Numbered from the stretch's first letter, positions 1 to 8,152 are shown. The stretch is 64,000 nucleotides of DNA from Eubacterium sp. (GCA_022794015.1 JAAWDZ010000017.1:56471-120470); one strand, 5' to 3'. The notes: generated by a model from the letters alone, not told the origin. Numbers and translations: made by a program.

Positions 1-246
1 TGCTCATATGAGCAAAATCCCATTTATACCCAGATTCGGATTTGGGATGATGGAGCGGGATTTGCGAGAGAGGATATCCCGCATCTGTTTGAACGGTTTT
101 ATCGCGGAAAACATCAAAAGGGAGAAGGCCTTGGCATTGGCCTGGCCCTTTCAAAGGCTGTCATTGAAAGTCAGAACGGGACGATAAGCGCCTGCAACCG
201 GCCGGAGGGAGGAGCCTGCTTTGATATTCGGATGTACTGTCACTGA
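1..246 (+). CDS. Sensor histidine kinase, C-terminal fragment (5' end outside window)
   Basis: Frame 1 is open from the first base to TGA at 244-246 and gives the last 81 residues of a histidine kinase ATPase domain. Visible are the G1 box DDGAGF, the F-box-like LFERFYRG, and the G2 box GEGLGIGLALSKAV, followed by the usual closing strand with PEGGACFDI. The catalytic His and sensor part lie upstream of the window. It is followed within 75 bases by an ABC ATPase and an FtsX-type permease, the layout of Bce/Psd-type peptide sensing and detoxification modules, where the kinase partners an OmpR-family regulator. The kinase assignment is firm; the peptide-sensing role is inferred from neighbours only. 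Confidence 0.9.
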   Translation, partial: CSYEQNPIYTQIRIWDDGAGFAREDIPHLFERFYRGKHQKGEGLGIGLALSKAVIESQNGTISACNRPEGGACFDIRMYCH

Positions 247-270
247 GCTGTCACTTTCCTGTGTTATGAT
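237..270 (+). promoter_or_regulatory. Tandem 7-bp direct repeat plus -10: probable OmpR-family operator for the ABC operon
   Basis: CTGTCAC at 237-243 is repeated exactly as CTGTCAC at 248-254, an 11-base period with a 4-base spacer (TGAG). A -10-like TATGAT lies at 265-270, ten bases after the second repeat, and no good -35 is present. This is the geometry of OmpR/PhoB-family activators, whose tandem site replaces the -35. The first repeat overlaps the kinase stop codon. Regulator identity is inferred: most likely the response regulator that pairs with the upstream kinase. Confidence 0.6.
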
Positions 271-318
271 AATAGCAAGGGAGGCCGCCCGAAAAACTTT
301 GACAGGAGGAGCTAATGC

Positions 319-999
319 ATGGAAATTTTAAAATGTGAAGGAATCAGAAAGATGTATGGTACCGGTGAAAATCAGGTCATCGCATTGGACGGAATCGATC
401 TGTCTGTGGAAAAAGGTGAATTTGTAGCCATAGTAGGAGCCTCCGGCTCCGGAAAATCCACACTGCTGCATATACTTGGCAGCGTGGATAAGCCAAATGC
501 GGGCAGGGTGATCGTTGGGGGAATGGATATTTCAGGATTAAGCCGGACAAAGGCAGCTGTTTTTCGGCGCAGAAAGGTGGGACTGATTTACCAGTTCTAT
601 AATCTGATACCGACGCTTACGATTCGAAAAAACATACTGATGCCGCTTTTGCTGGACAAAAGGCAGCCCAATCAGGAGTATTTTGATCAGGTGGTAAACA
701 CCCTTGGAATTGCAGACAGGCTGGAAGCGCTTCCCGGTCAGCTTTCCGGAGGACAGCAGCAAAGGGCGGCGATTGCACGGGCTTTGATTTACCGTCCGGC
801 ACTGATTCTGGCAGATGAGCCGACCGGAAATCTGGATCAGAAAAATTCCAGAGAAATCATAGATATGCTTAAGCTGTCCAACCGGAATCTGGAGCAGACG
901 ATTGTGCTTATTACACACGACGAGAGGATTGCGCTTAAAGCAGATCGCATTATCACGATAGAAGACGGGCGCATCGTACGTGATGAGAAACGGAGGTAG
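319..999 (+). CDS. ABC transporter ATP-binding protein (MacB/BceA family)
   Basis: This 226-residue ATPase has the full set of motifs: Walker A GASGSGKST near residue 40, Q-loop YQFYNL, signature LSGGQQQR, Walker B LILADEPTGNLD, and H-loop ITHD. Length and the PTGNLD form are typical of the MacB/LolD/BceA family, which powers FtsX-type permeases by mechanotransmission. AGGAGG at 304-309 sits 9 bases before the ATG. The downstream permease starts 4 bases after the stop and its ribosome site lies inside this gene, so the two are co-translated. With the kinase upstream it probably responds to cell-envelope-active peptides; substrate is not shown by the sequence. Confidence 0.92.
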   Translation: MEILKCEGIRKMYGTGENQVIALDGIDLSVEKGEFVAIVGASGSGKSTLLHILGSVDKPNAGRVIVGGMDISGLSRTKAAVFRRRKVGLIYQFYNLIPTLTIRKNILMPLLLDKRQPNQEYFDQVVNTLGIADRLEALPGQLSGGQQQRAAIARALIYRPALILADEPTGNLDQKNSREIIDMLKLSNRNLEQTIVLITHDERIALKADRIITIEDGRIVRDEKRR

Positions 1000-1003
1000 G
1001 CGT

Positions 1004-3214
1004 ATGTGGAAGGATTATCTGGCAGGCTATATCAAAAACAACCGGGCGTCCGGCGTGTCGGTCCGGATTGCAACCGTAATTTCAGCATTGCTGCTGTCTT
1101 TGCTGTGCAGCCTGTTTTACAACTTATGGATATATGAAATAGAACGTATCAAGGCAGAGGAGGGGAACTGGGAAGCGCGTCTGACAGGAGCTGTTTTTGA
1201 ACGGGAGCTTGCCGTTATAAAAAGCCAGTCAAATGTGGAATGGGCGGCGCTAAACGAAACGCTGTCCGGCAAAGATGAAACCACGATTGATATTTGCCTG
1301 AAAAACAAGAGAAGCATTTTTACGGACATGCCCCAGATTGCCGAACAGGCAGGGCTTGACAGAGAAGCCATTTCTTACCATGCCTCTCTTTTAAATATGT
1401 ACTTGATCCGAAGTCCGGGGGATACGGCGCTGCGCTGGGTTTTTCCATTTTTTCTGCTGGTTACGGCTGCAGCCTGCCTTTCACTGATTCTTGTCATTCA
1501 CAATGCATTTGCCGTAACGATGCAGTCCAGAATCCATCAGTTTGGCATTTTAGCCAGCATTGGGGCTACGCCGAGGCAAATCCGAACCGGACTTTTGCAG
1601 GAGGCCGCTTTGCTGTGTGCACTGCCGGTAGTATTTGGAAATCTGGCGGGCGTTCTGATTGCCATGGGGACTATAAATGGAATGAATCTGCTGACGGTGG
1701 ATATCAAACGGCGTCTGGTGCTGCCCTTTTTGTATCATCCGATGATTTTTGTACTGTCTCTTTTGGCAGCGGTGGTTACCATATGGATTTCCGCCTGGGT
1801 TCCCGCGGGAAAAATAAGCAGGATGACGCCGCTTGAGGCAATTAAAAATACCGGAGATCTGCACCCTGGGCGAAAGACACATTTCTGCATCCTGTCTGCT
1901 TTGTTCGGCGTGGAAGGAGAACTGGCCCAAACTGCATTAAAGACACAGAAGAAGTCTCTGCGTACGGCGTTTGTTTCCCTGGTTTTTGCTTTTCTGGCAT
2001 TTTTCTTGCTGATGTGCTTTTTTACGGTTACGCAGGTCAGCCAGAGAGAGACTTATTTTGAAAAATATCAGTATGCCTGGGATGTGATGGCGACAGTAGA
2101 GGATACCAGGATCGATGCATTTGAACAGGCGGACGCCATAAAGACAATTCCGGGAATTAAGAGCAGCGTCGTATATCAGAAAGCAAAAGCAAAACGGCTG
2201 GTTATGCCGCAGGAGCTGCATGCCAGAATGCAGAAGATAGGAGGATTTCAGAATGCTTCGGCCGAATATGTGTCTGCTGCTGACGGAGGATGGCTGGTCA
2301 ATGCTCCTCTTGTGATTTTAGATGATGCGAGTTTTTTAGAATACTTAAGTCAGATCGGGGCACAGTCTGATCTTTACGGCGCTGTGATCCGCAATGTCAC
2401 ACGGGACGCTTTGGATCCGAATTTCAGAAAGCGGCGTACGCTCCCCTATTTAAAGGGGGATGGGCAGACGACCGTTCTGCGGCAGGCAGAAGGCGAGGAT
2501 AAAACGGTGGAAATTCCGGTATTGAAATGGACAGATGAGCTTCCTGTTTTGCGGGAGGAATACGGAACGCTGGATTTTTATGAGCTGGTGCATTTTATTT
2601 CTGCATCCTGCTGGAAGGGGATAAAGAACCAGATCGGAGGATTAGAGGAGGATATTACCATTCGAATTCTGGCAGAGGACAGAGGCTCTCTGGACGAATT
2701 AGATGCAATAGAACATGCCGTTTCACAGCTTTTGGGGAATACGTATCAGATTGAAACCGAAAACCGTATTCAGGATCGTATCGATAACGATAAGATGATG
2801 ACAGGAATGAAAGCCGTTTTAAGCGTATTTTGTATTTTACTTGCGATGATAGGGATAGGAAATATCTTTTCCAATGCGTTAGGATTTGTACGTCAGCGCA
2901 AGCGGGAATTTGCAAGGCTTCTGTCAATCGGAATGACACCGGCACAGATGAAAAAGGTATTTTGCCTGGAAGCGCTTGTCATTGCCGGCAAGCCTGTATT
3001 GATTACGGCGCCGCTTACTGCGGCGGCAGTTTTTGGGTTTATTAAGATGAGTTATTTAGAGCCGATGCTTTTTATCCGCGAGATTCCATTTGTACCGATG
3101 CTTGTGTTTGTGCTGGCAGTATTTGGATTTGTGGGGCTGGCCTATTTTCTTGGGGCGCGCAAGGTGATGAGGAGCGATTTGGCAGATGCGCTGCGGGATG
3201 ATACGGTGATGTAG
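1004..3214 (+). CDS. ABC transporter permease, FtsX/MacB type, 8 predicted membrane segments
   Basis: The 736-residue protein has membrane segments at about 20-44, 145-166, 200-222, 246-266, 321-342, 603-624, 659-681 and 697-719. Two FtsX modules are visible, one before and one after a large extracytoplasmic region of about 260 residues (343-600); a smaller loop of about 100 residues follows the first segment. This matches permeases that work with MacB/BceA-type ATPases. I chose ATG 1004 because GGAGG at 992-996 is 7 bases upstream. A GTG at 980 is in frame but would overlap the ATPase by 20 bases and lacks a ribosome site. It is slightly longer than the usual Bce permease; peptide resistance or lipid handling are both possible. 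Confidence 0.85.
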   Translation: MWKDYLAGYIKNNRASGVSVRIATVISALLLSLLCSLFYNLWIYEIERIKAEEGNWEARLTGAVFERELAVIKSQSNVEWAALNETLSGKDETTIDICLKNKRSIFTDMPQIAEQAGLDREAISYHASLLNMYLIRSPGDTALRWVFPFFLLVTAAACLSLILVIHNAFAVTMQSRIHQFGILASIGATPRQIRTGLLQEAALLCALPVVFGNLAGVLIAMGTINGMNLLTVDIKRRLVLPFLYHPMIFVLSLLAAVVTIWISAWVPAGKISRMTPLEAIKNTGDLHPGRKTHFCILSALFGVEGELAQTALKTQKKSLRTAFVSLVFAFLAFFLLMCFFTVTQVSQRETYFEKYQYAWDVMATVEDTRIDAFEQADAIKTIPGIKSSVVYQKAKAKRLVMPQELHARMQKIGGFQNASAEYVSAADGGWLVNAPLVILDDASFLEYLSQIGAQSDLYGAVIRNVTRDALDPNFRKRRTLPYLKGDGQTTVLRQAEGEDKTVEIPVLKWTDELPVLREEYGTLDFYELVHFISASCWKGIKNQIGGLEEDITIRILAEDRGSLDELDAIEHAVSQLLGNTYQIETENRIQDRIDNDKMMTGMKAVLSVFCILLAMIGIGNIFSNALGFVRQRKREFARLLSIGMTPAQMKKVFCLEALVIAGKPVLITAPLTAAAVFGFIKMSYLEPMLFIREIPFVPMLVFVLAVFGFVGLAYFLGARKVMRSDLADALRDDTVM

Positions 3215-3296
3215 CAAACAGGAGCATATTTTTAAAACAGGTATAAAATGGGACGTTCTTTTCATAGGATGATAGAAAAGAAAAGGAGCTGTTGCA

Positions 3297-3608
3297 ATGC
3301 GGATGGAGGATGTAGAAGCACGCAGAGCCTATGTACAAAGAGTCCGCCAATCCTTTGATCAGCCGGGCCGAAAATACGAGTTCGAAAAAGAACAGGCTGC
3401 CACAGAGCAGGAGAATGATGATTTTCTGTTTATCAAAATACGGTTTTTAATTGCAGTATTGATATTTGCGGCCTATGTGTTCTGTGATCAGACGGGAACC
3501 ATGATTTATCAGTTTTCCACAGATGAGGTGGCGGAGAAAATTGCAAAGGATTATGATTATATGGAAGCGAAAGAAGAGGTGATGCAGGTGTTTAAAAGCT
3601 TGCATTAA
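3297..3608 (+). CDS. Small single-pass membrane protein, unknown function
   Basis: The 103-residue product has a charged N-terminal half rich in Arg, Glu and Gln (about residues 1-45), one hydrophobic segment at about 48-63, and a charged C-terminal tail with several Lys and Glu. No family is recognised. AAAGGAG at 3283-3288 sits 8 bases before the ATG, and the ORF is clean. It follows the permease gene by 82 bases in the same direction and may be transcribed with it, but nothing shows a functional link. A structure-rich stop region separates it from the convergent asparagine synthase gene. Confidence 0.65.
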   Translation: MRMEDVEARRAYVQRVRQSFDQPGRKYEFEKEQAATEQENDDFLFIKIRFLIAVLIFAAYVFCDQTGTMIYQFSTDEVAEKIAKDYDYMEAKEEVMQVFKSLH

Positions 3609-3641
3609 CTGCGGGAGGGGGAACAGACAGGCAAAGAAATC

Positions 3642-3688
3642 CGTCAGGGAGAGGTCTGCTTTGGCATGATCATTACCTCTCTCTGACG
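3642..3688. terminator. Inverted repeat between convergent genes, likely bidirectional terminator
   Basis: A 14-bp stem pairs 3642-3655 with 3675-3688 (CGTCAGGGAGAGGT against its complement, one G-T wobble), with a 19-base loop. It lies between the small membrane protein and the convergent asparagine synthase. No long T run follows on either strand, so it may be a weak or Rho-assisted stop. Confidence 0.5.
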
Positions 3689-3714
3689 ATAAACAGTTCG
3701 GACAAGCTGTCCTG

Positions 3715-5565
3715 TTACACGATATGAACCCGATATGCCTTCAGCCAGTAATTTACCTGCAGCATATACGCCAGCATCTGCGGACCTGCCATTAACTGTC
3801 CATACCAGGGCCTGCCGTAATCGGATGGGCTGTTCAGAAACGCCTGCACTTTTTTGGTGTCTAAAAGAGTACGAATTGGTGAGGATGGCGTAGCAAGCAC
3901 TTCTTTCAGCTGTTTTCCCAACAGTTTTTCGTAAGACGGATCGTAAGTTTTCGGATAAGGACTTTTCTTTCTCCATAAAATATCTTCCGGAAGATATTCC
4001 TTCCCTGCATGTCGCAGCAGTCCCTTAACCACGCCGCCCGGACATTTCATCTGCCATGGCACGTTAAAAACATATTCTACAATTCGATGGTCTGCAAAAG
4101 GAACGCGGGCCTCTAAGCCGTTGTACATACTGGTGCGGTCCATTCGGTCTAAAAGCGTTACCATAAACCACCTTAAGTTCAGGTAGGCAATTTCCCGGCG
4201 CCTTTTTTCTTCCGGAGTGTCCTCCGGCAGTACGGGTGTCTCGTGGATCGTTTTTTCATAGGCAGCACGGGCGTATTCCTCCATGTGCAGATCCAAAATC
4301 AGGGAGTCGTCCAGTAATACCTGCCGCGGCGTCATATCAGATGACCAGGGAAACGCGTGGGTTTCAAATGCTGTTTTCCTGTGGAACCAGGGGTAGCCGC
4401 CGAAAATTTCGTCTGCACATTCGCCGGTTAACGTTACTTTATTGTGAGGTACCACCTTTGAACAGAAATAGAGCATGGAAGATTCCACGTCCGCCATGCA
4501 TGGAAGATCTCTGGCGTTAACGGCAAGATAAAGGCATTTGAGCTGTTCGGCATTGCTGCATTCTAAGAAACGGTGGTTCGTTTCACAGTGCGATACCATC
4601 TGTTCTACAAAGGGGCGGTCCTGGCTGGGCTGAAATGCATTGGATTTAAAATATTTGTCGTTGTCTGTAAAGTCAAAGGAAAAGGTATTGAGCTGCTTTC
4701 CCTGTTTATGCAGTTCCTTTGCACAGATAGCAGTGACAAGGCTGCTGTCGATGCCGCCGGAGAGAAAAGTGCTGATGGGAATATCCGAAAGCATCTGTTT
4801 TTTTACGGCGTCTTCGAAAAGCCAGGCAGTCTTTTCTATGGTTTCTTCCAGGGAATCTGTATGAGGGCAGCTTTTTAACGTCCAGTAAGCCTCATCCGTG
4901 AAGGAAAACCGATCCAAAGTTATGATGTGGCCGGGAAGCACTTCGAATATATCTTTAAAAACACCTTTTCCATAAGATTTTGCAGGCCCCAGGGCAAAAA
5001 TTTCACACAGCCCGTCATGGTCCAGGACGGCTTTTACGCCAGGATAGGCAAACAGACCTTTGATTTCGGAAGCAAACAGGAAAGTGTCGCCTTTTTTCGT
5101 GTAAAATAAAGGTTTTACGCCTAAGCGGTCGCGGAACAGGTGCAGTTTTCCGGTGAAAGAGTCCCAAATGGCTGCGGCGAAAATGCCGTTTAATTTCTGG
5201 ATAAAGGCTGTTCCATGAAGCATATATCCGGCGAGAATCACTTCTGTGTCGCTGCTGGTTTCAAAGGCTGCTCCTTCGGCAGCAAGCTCTGTTTTCAATT
5301 CATTCATATTGTAAATTTCGCCGTTAAAAACAATGGCAAATTCATGGCCGTCTTTTTTTCGTACCATGGGCTGCGCCCCCGTGAGAAGGTCTATAATTTT
5401 CAGTCTGACGTGCGCAAATCCTAAGACCTGGTCAAGATAAATGCCGCTGCCGTCCGGGCCGCGATGCTTTTGTACCTGATTCATGCGGCGCAGGATGCTC
5501 TGCCATTTGATTTTTTCTCTGGTGTAGTCGGCCTTTGCGTTAAAAAAACCGGCAATTCCACACAT
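3715..5565 (-). CDS. asnB: Asparagine synthase (glutamine-hydrolysing)
   Basis: The 616-residue enzyme makes asparagine from aspartate, glutamine and ATP. It begins MCGIAGFF, so Cys2 becomes the N-terminal nucleophile of the glutaminase domain (about 1-200); RLKIIDL, NGEIYN and SSDTEV are the expected glutaminase signatures. The synthetase domain has the pyrophosphate loop SGGIDSS near residue 268 and TGECADEIFGGY further on. GGAGG lies 7 bases before the ATG. It follows dpaB by 99 bases on the same strand with no clear promoter of its own, so it may be transcribed with the dipicolinate genes. In Bacillus one asparagine synthetase paralogue (asnO) acts in sporulation; a similar role here is inference. 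Confidence 0.93.
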   Translation of the reverse strand: MCGIAGFFNAKADYTREKIKWQSILRRMNQVQKHRGPDGSGIYLDQVLGFAHVRLKIIDLLTGAQPMVRKKDGHEFAIVFNGEIYNMNELKTELAAEGAAFETSSDTEVILAGYMLHGTAFIQKLNGIFAAAIWDSFTGKLHLFRDRLGVKPLFYTKKGDTFLFASEIKGLFAYPGVKAVLDHDGLCEIFALGPAKSYGKGVFKDIFEVLPGHIITLDRFSFTDEAYWTLKSCPHTDSLEETIEKTAWLFEDAVKKQMLSDIPISTFLSGGIDSSLVTAICAKELHKQGKQLNTFSFDFTDNDKYFKSNAFQPSQDRPFVEQMVSHCETNHRFLECSNAEQLKCLYLAVNARDLPCMADVESSMLYFCSKVVPHNKVTLTGECADEIFGGYPWFHRKTAFETHAFPWSSDMTPRQVLLDDSLILDLHMEEYARAAYEKTIHETPVLPEDTPEEKRRREIAYLNLRWFMVTLLDRMDRTSMYNGLEARVPFADHRIVEYVFNVPWQMKCPGGVVKGLLRHAGKEYLPEDILWRKKSPYPKTYDPSYEKLLGKQLKEVLATPSSPIRTLLDTKKVQAFLNSPSDYGRPWYGQLMAGPQMLAYMLQVNYWLKAYRVHIV

Positions 5566-5664
5566 ATGTTGTCCTCCTTTTTTGTTTTTGTCGTAATAAT
5601 TCAGCCTGCAGCTGCGCAGTCAGCAGCCGGCAAAACAGAACGGTTACTTTCTGCCTGGTAAGCT

Positions 5665-6243
5665 TTACTGGATAATCGGCTGATACTGTCTGCCTGACAA
5701 TGCGGCCTTAATGGAAGGAATCAGAAGGTCGGTATGCGCGATCATGGAATTTGGCTTTTTTTCCGGATTGTCCTGTCCAAATGGAATAAAATAGATGTGC
5801 TTGCTGTTTAACAGCAGGCCGATATTTTTCATATTCATACCCAATGCGTCATTGGTGGATATGGAGATTAAGAGCGGCTTGTTGTTTCTGAGGTGCGCCT
5901 TTGCCGCCATGAGTACCGGAGTGTCTGTAATCCCGTTGGCAAGCTTGGCAATTGTATTGCCCGTACAGGGGAATAAGACCAGAATATCCAACAGGCTTTT
6001 GGGACCGATGGGCTCTGCCTGCGGGATAGAGAGCATAGGTTTGATTCCGGTGATCTCTTCAGCTTTTTGGACAAAATCAGATGCATTTCCAAATCTGCTG
6101 TCTAAGGTCTGCGCAGCGTCTGAAAAAATAGTCTGTACAAAAGCTCCCTCTGCGGTCAGCTTTTCCAATTCCGCAAAGACCTTTTCATAAGTACAAAATG
6201 AGCCGGTAAACGCGACTCCGATATGCTTTCCTTGTAGAGACAT
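5665..6243 (-). CDS. dpaB: Dipicolinate synthase subunit B (SpoVFB)
   Basis: The 192-residue flavoprotein-fold subunit works with DpaA in the mother cell to turn the lysine-pathway intermediate dihydroxy-tetrahydrodipicolinate into dipicolinic acid, which the forespore takes up for heat resistance. Near the N-terminus GVAFTGSFCTYEK is the flavoprotein-type nucleotide loop; FPCTGNTIAKLANGITDTPV and the NDALGMN stretch are typical of SpoVFB. Length matches the family (about 200). It starts 2 bases after the dpaA stop, so the two are translationally coupled. Expression should follow the mother-cell promoter ahead of dpaA. Confidence 0.93.
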   Translation of the reverse strand: MSLQGKHIGVAFTGSFCTYEKVFAELEKLTAEGAFVQTIFSDAAQTLDSRFGNASDFVQKAEEITGIKPMLSIPQAEPIGPKSLLDILVLFPCTGNTIAKLANGITDTPVLMAAKAHLRNNKPLLISISTNDALGMNMKNIGLLLNSKHIYFIPFGQDNPEKKPNSMIAHTDLLIPSIKAALSGRQYQPIIQ

Positions 6244-6245
6244 GT

Positions 6246-7148
6246 TTAACTCCTTTCAAATTCTGTTTTTGCCCGCCCCACGGAGGCCCGGATGGCTTTT
6301 GCGGATGAAAGCGGCGCGTATTTGCCCGGAAGTCCGGGACAGGCCATAGCTGTTATGGGGAATTCTTTTGCGGCGTTAAAATCAATTCCGCCAGGGTGGG
6401 AGGCAATATCCAATATGACGGTATCCGGCTTAAGCCGACTTAAAATATCTTTGGTGAAAATCACAGACGGGATGGTATTAAAAATAAAATCAAAATTCCC
6501 AATGTACTTAAGAGAGGTTTTTAAATCCAGAGCTTCATCTGCAGTGAGCGCTGCCTGCGCACGCTCTGAAACGGGATCTGTGGCAACCGTTACAAAGCTG
6601 TACATCCGTTTTAAATAATCTGTTATGGTCCGGCCGCAGACGCCGTAGCCAAATACGGCGCATTTGCTTTGATGCAGATTTTTAGGGCATATCCGGATAG
6701 CTTCTCCTATCACGCCTTCTGCGGTTGCAATGCTGTTAAACTGGGATAAAGTAATGTCCTTCATAAAATCAAAGAGAAACAGATTTTTTTCCCTGGCGGC
6801 GATACGAAGCTCTTTTGGAATGCATCCTGCGCAAAATATCTGATCCGGCGTAAGATGCATAAGCAGCTGCTGTAAGGGGATGTTTTTTTTAGAACGGTTC
6901 TGGTTTAAAAAGATACCATCCCGGCTGAGCGGAATGGGACAGATGATGCAGGCGGCGCTCCGGCAGGCATCCTCGAAGGAAGGAGCGGCCAGAACATCTT
7001 TTACATTCTGGTCCGGGCAGACCTGTTCAAGCGAACGGCAGAGGGCGTACTGACAGACATGACAACCTGTGCGGACAAGCTCTGCGGCAAGGTATACCTG
7101 GCGCAGATCGCCGCCGATAACGGCATAATCATAGTGGAAAGAGTTCAT
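6246..7148 (-). CDS. dpaA: Dipicolinate synthase subunit A (SpoVFA)
   Basis: The 300-residue product has an N-terminal dinucleotide-like motif (AVIGGDLRQ) and a second Rossmann fold with VFGYGVCGRTI near the middle, ending in DIASHPGGIDF and CPGLPGKYAP, all hallmarks of SpoVFA. It is the NAD(P)-dependent half of dipicolinate synthase. I start it at ATG 7148 rather than the upstream in-frame ATG at 7181. The upstream codon overlaps the -10 box of a sigma-K type promoter and has no ribosome site, whereas 7148 has GGGAG at proper spacing and gives the usual family length. Upstream of dpaB and asparagine synthase in one direction. Confidence 0.93.
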   Translation of the reverse strand: MNSFHYDYAVIGGDLRQVYLAAELVRTGCHVCQYALCRSLEQVCPDQNVKDVLAAPSFEDACRSAACIICPIPLSRDGIFLNQNRSKKNIPLQQLLMHLTPDQIFCAGCIPKELRIAAREKNLFLFDFMKDITLSQFNSIATAEGVIGEAIRICPKNLHQSKCAVFGYGVCGRTITDYLKRMYSFVTVATDPVSERAQAALTADEALDLKTSLKYIGNFDFIFNTIPSVIFTKDILSRLKPDTVILDIASHPGGIDFNAAKEFPITAMACPGLPGKYAPLSSAKAIRASVGRAKTEFERS

Positions 7149-7180
7149 GGGAAGTCTCCCGGTGAAATGTGATTTATCCA

Positions 7181-7207
7181 TATAGTATGCAGGGAGCGGG
7201 GAGATGT
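7181..7207 (-). promoter_or_regulatory. Mother-cell sigma-K (or sigma-E) type promoter for dpaA-dpaB
   Basis: On the minus strand AC (7207-7206) is followed after exactly 16 bases by CATACTATA (7189-7181), a full match to the sigma-K -10 consensus CATANNNTA with its short AC -35. Transcription would start near 7174, giving a leader of about 25 bases with the ribosome site for ATG 7148. Bacillus spoVF is under sigma-K, so the site fits the gene function. Confidence 0.8.
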
Positions 7208-7257
7208 GCTAAGAATATGAAAACTGCATAAACAGCGAATGAATCAAAACAAACGAG

Positions 7258-7295
7258 GGTGTAAAGTCTTTATTGAATTATGATGACTTTGCACC
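7258..7295 (+). repeat. Copy 1 of a shared intergenic hairpin (GGTGTAAAGTC family)
   Basis: GGTGTAAAGTC at 7258-7268 pairs with GACTTTGCACC at 7285-7295 (one wobble) around a 16-base loop, followed by TTTTGATTTT. The same stem and much of the same loop recur at 8358-8401, and the stem recurs at 25380-25421. This copy lies upstream, not downstream, of genes on either side, so a pure terminator role is not obvious. Confidence 0.7.
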
Positions 7296-7341
7296 TTTTG
7301 ATTTTGAAGAAATACGAGTGGCAGCAGACAGGAGGTTATTC

Positions 7342-7370
7342 TTGAGAAACCAGGGAAATGGGAGTATAAT
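7342..7370 (+). promoter_or_regulatory. Consensus sigma-A promoter for the 7440 ORF
   Basis: TTGAGA at 7342-7347 and TATAAT at 7365-7370 with a 17-base spacer. It points to the sigma-factor-like ORF at 7440, giving a leader of about 60 bases. Confidence 0.75.
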
Positions 7371-7439
7371 ATCTCTATAAAATATTAATAAATTTAGAAA
7401 TAATTTAAAAATGCATTTGCAGATATGGAGGTGTATGAG

Positions 7440-7559
7440 ATGCTGCTTGTTTCTCTGCTGCAAACGGAACGGGAGCGGGAACAGTTCCGTGGGATTTACA
7501 AGGACAATTATTTAAAAATGTACCATATTGCGCTTGGATATAAACCCGGAAATTGTTAA
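7440..7559 (+). pseudogene. Sigma-70-family-like N-terminal fragment (39 codons)
   Basis: ATG at 7440 has a good ribosome site (GGAGGT at 7427-7432, 7 bases away) and a strong promoter upstream, yet the frame stops at 7557-7559 after 39 residues. The peptide (EREQFRGIYKDNYLKMYHIA within it) looks like the first helix of region 2 in ECF-type sigma factors of Firmicutes, which begin with a similar LxxTExEREKFxxIY pattern. The rest of a sigma factor is absent; instead another frame opens across its end. I read it as the head of a sigma gene joined to other sequence by deletion, or a real micro-peptide. Family call is tentative. Confidence 0.45.
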
Positions 7560-7980
7560 CTTTGTCCAGCATAAACCGTTTGCTTATATTTATGGCGATG
7601 AGGAGCCGTTTATCTGTTCGGAGGGGAAAATTTATTCTATTTATGAATCCAAATTGATTGACGAAGAATCAGCGAACGAAGTATGTAAGGAAAAAGACAG
7701 CAGAATAAGAGGATCAGGTAGTTCCTTTGTGGAATATTTTCATATCATAGAAAAGAGTTTACAGTCAATTGAGTATCATGGGATTGAAGCATTTGTCACG
7801 TTTAACGTGTATGATCGTATAGAAAAAATGAATATGCCAATAGAAATACATAATGGCAGAAATTCGCAAGAGCCTGTTACGGAACCGTTTGATGAAAGCA
7901 AATATGCCTGGCCGCTGCTTTTGCTTCTGATTGCAATAATCGCTTTCATGGTAAAAGGACAGGGGTACTATAAGTCATAG
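7528..7980 (+). CDS. Hypothetical protein with C-terminal membrane anchor; possible out-of-frame continuation
   Basis: A 150-residue reading frame that begins at TTG 7528 and overlaps the preceding ORF by 32 bases in the +1 frame. There is no ATG near its start and no ribosome site before the TTG. The body is acidic and soluble (about 1-125), with a single hydrophobic segment near the C-terminus (WPLLLLLIAIIAFMV) and a short tail. It opens RLDINPEI, faintly like the start of some anti-sigma extracytoplasmic regions, but I do not recognise the rest. Either a decayed anti-sigma-type gene fused to the sigma fragment, or the product of a frameshift from it. Coding quality looks real apart from the missing start. 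Confidence 0.45.
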   Translation: MRLDINPEIVNFVQHKPFAYIYGDEEPFICSEGKIYSIYESKLIDEESANEVCKEKDSRIRGSGSSFVEYFHIIEKSLQSIEYHGIEAFVTFNVYDRIEKMNMPIEIHNGRNSQEPVTEPFDESKYAWPLLLLLIAIIAFMVKGQGYYKS

Positions 7981-8080
7981 ATTTAAAGAAAATCAATTAT
8001 CGTAACGAAGCGGCATAATAGATTCGTGCTTTTGGAATGATTGGTGTAGCAGTTGCTATTGTCTGTATTACACCAAAGGC

Positions 8081-8109
8081 TTTACACATAAACTGTTAAT
8101 TGGTATAAT
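8081..8109 (+). promoter_or_regulatory. Sigma-A promoter for the 8153 gene
   Basis: TTTACA at 8081-8086 and TATAAT at 8104-8109, spacer 17. The -35 is embedded in AAGGCTTTACAC, which is identical to one arm of the shared hairpin family. Confidence 0.7.
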
Positions 8110-8152
8110 AAAATCACCATATAAACGGCGTAAATAGAAAGCAGGTGATTGT

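Noticed and set aside
980..1003. GTG start giving a permease 8 residues longer
   Set aside because: It overlaps the ATPase gene by 20 bases and has no ribosome site, while ATG 1004 has GGAGG at 7 bases.
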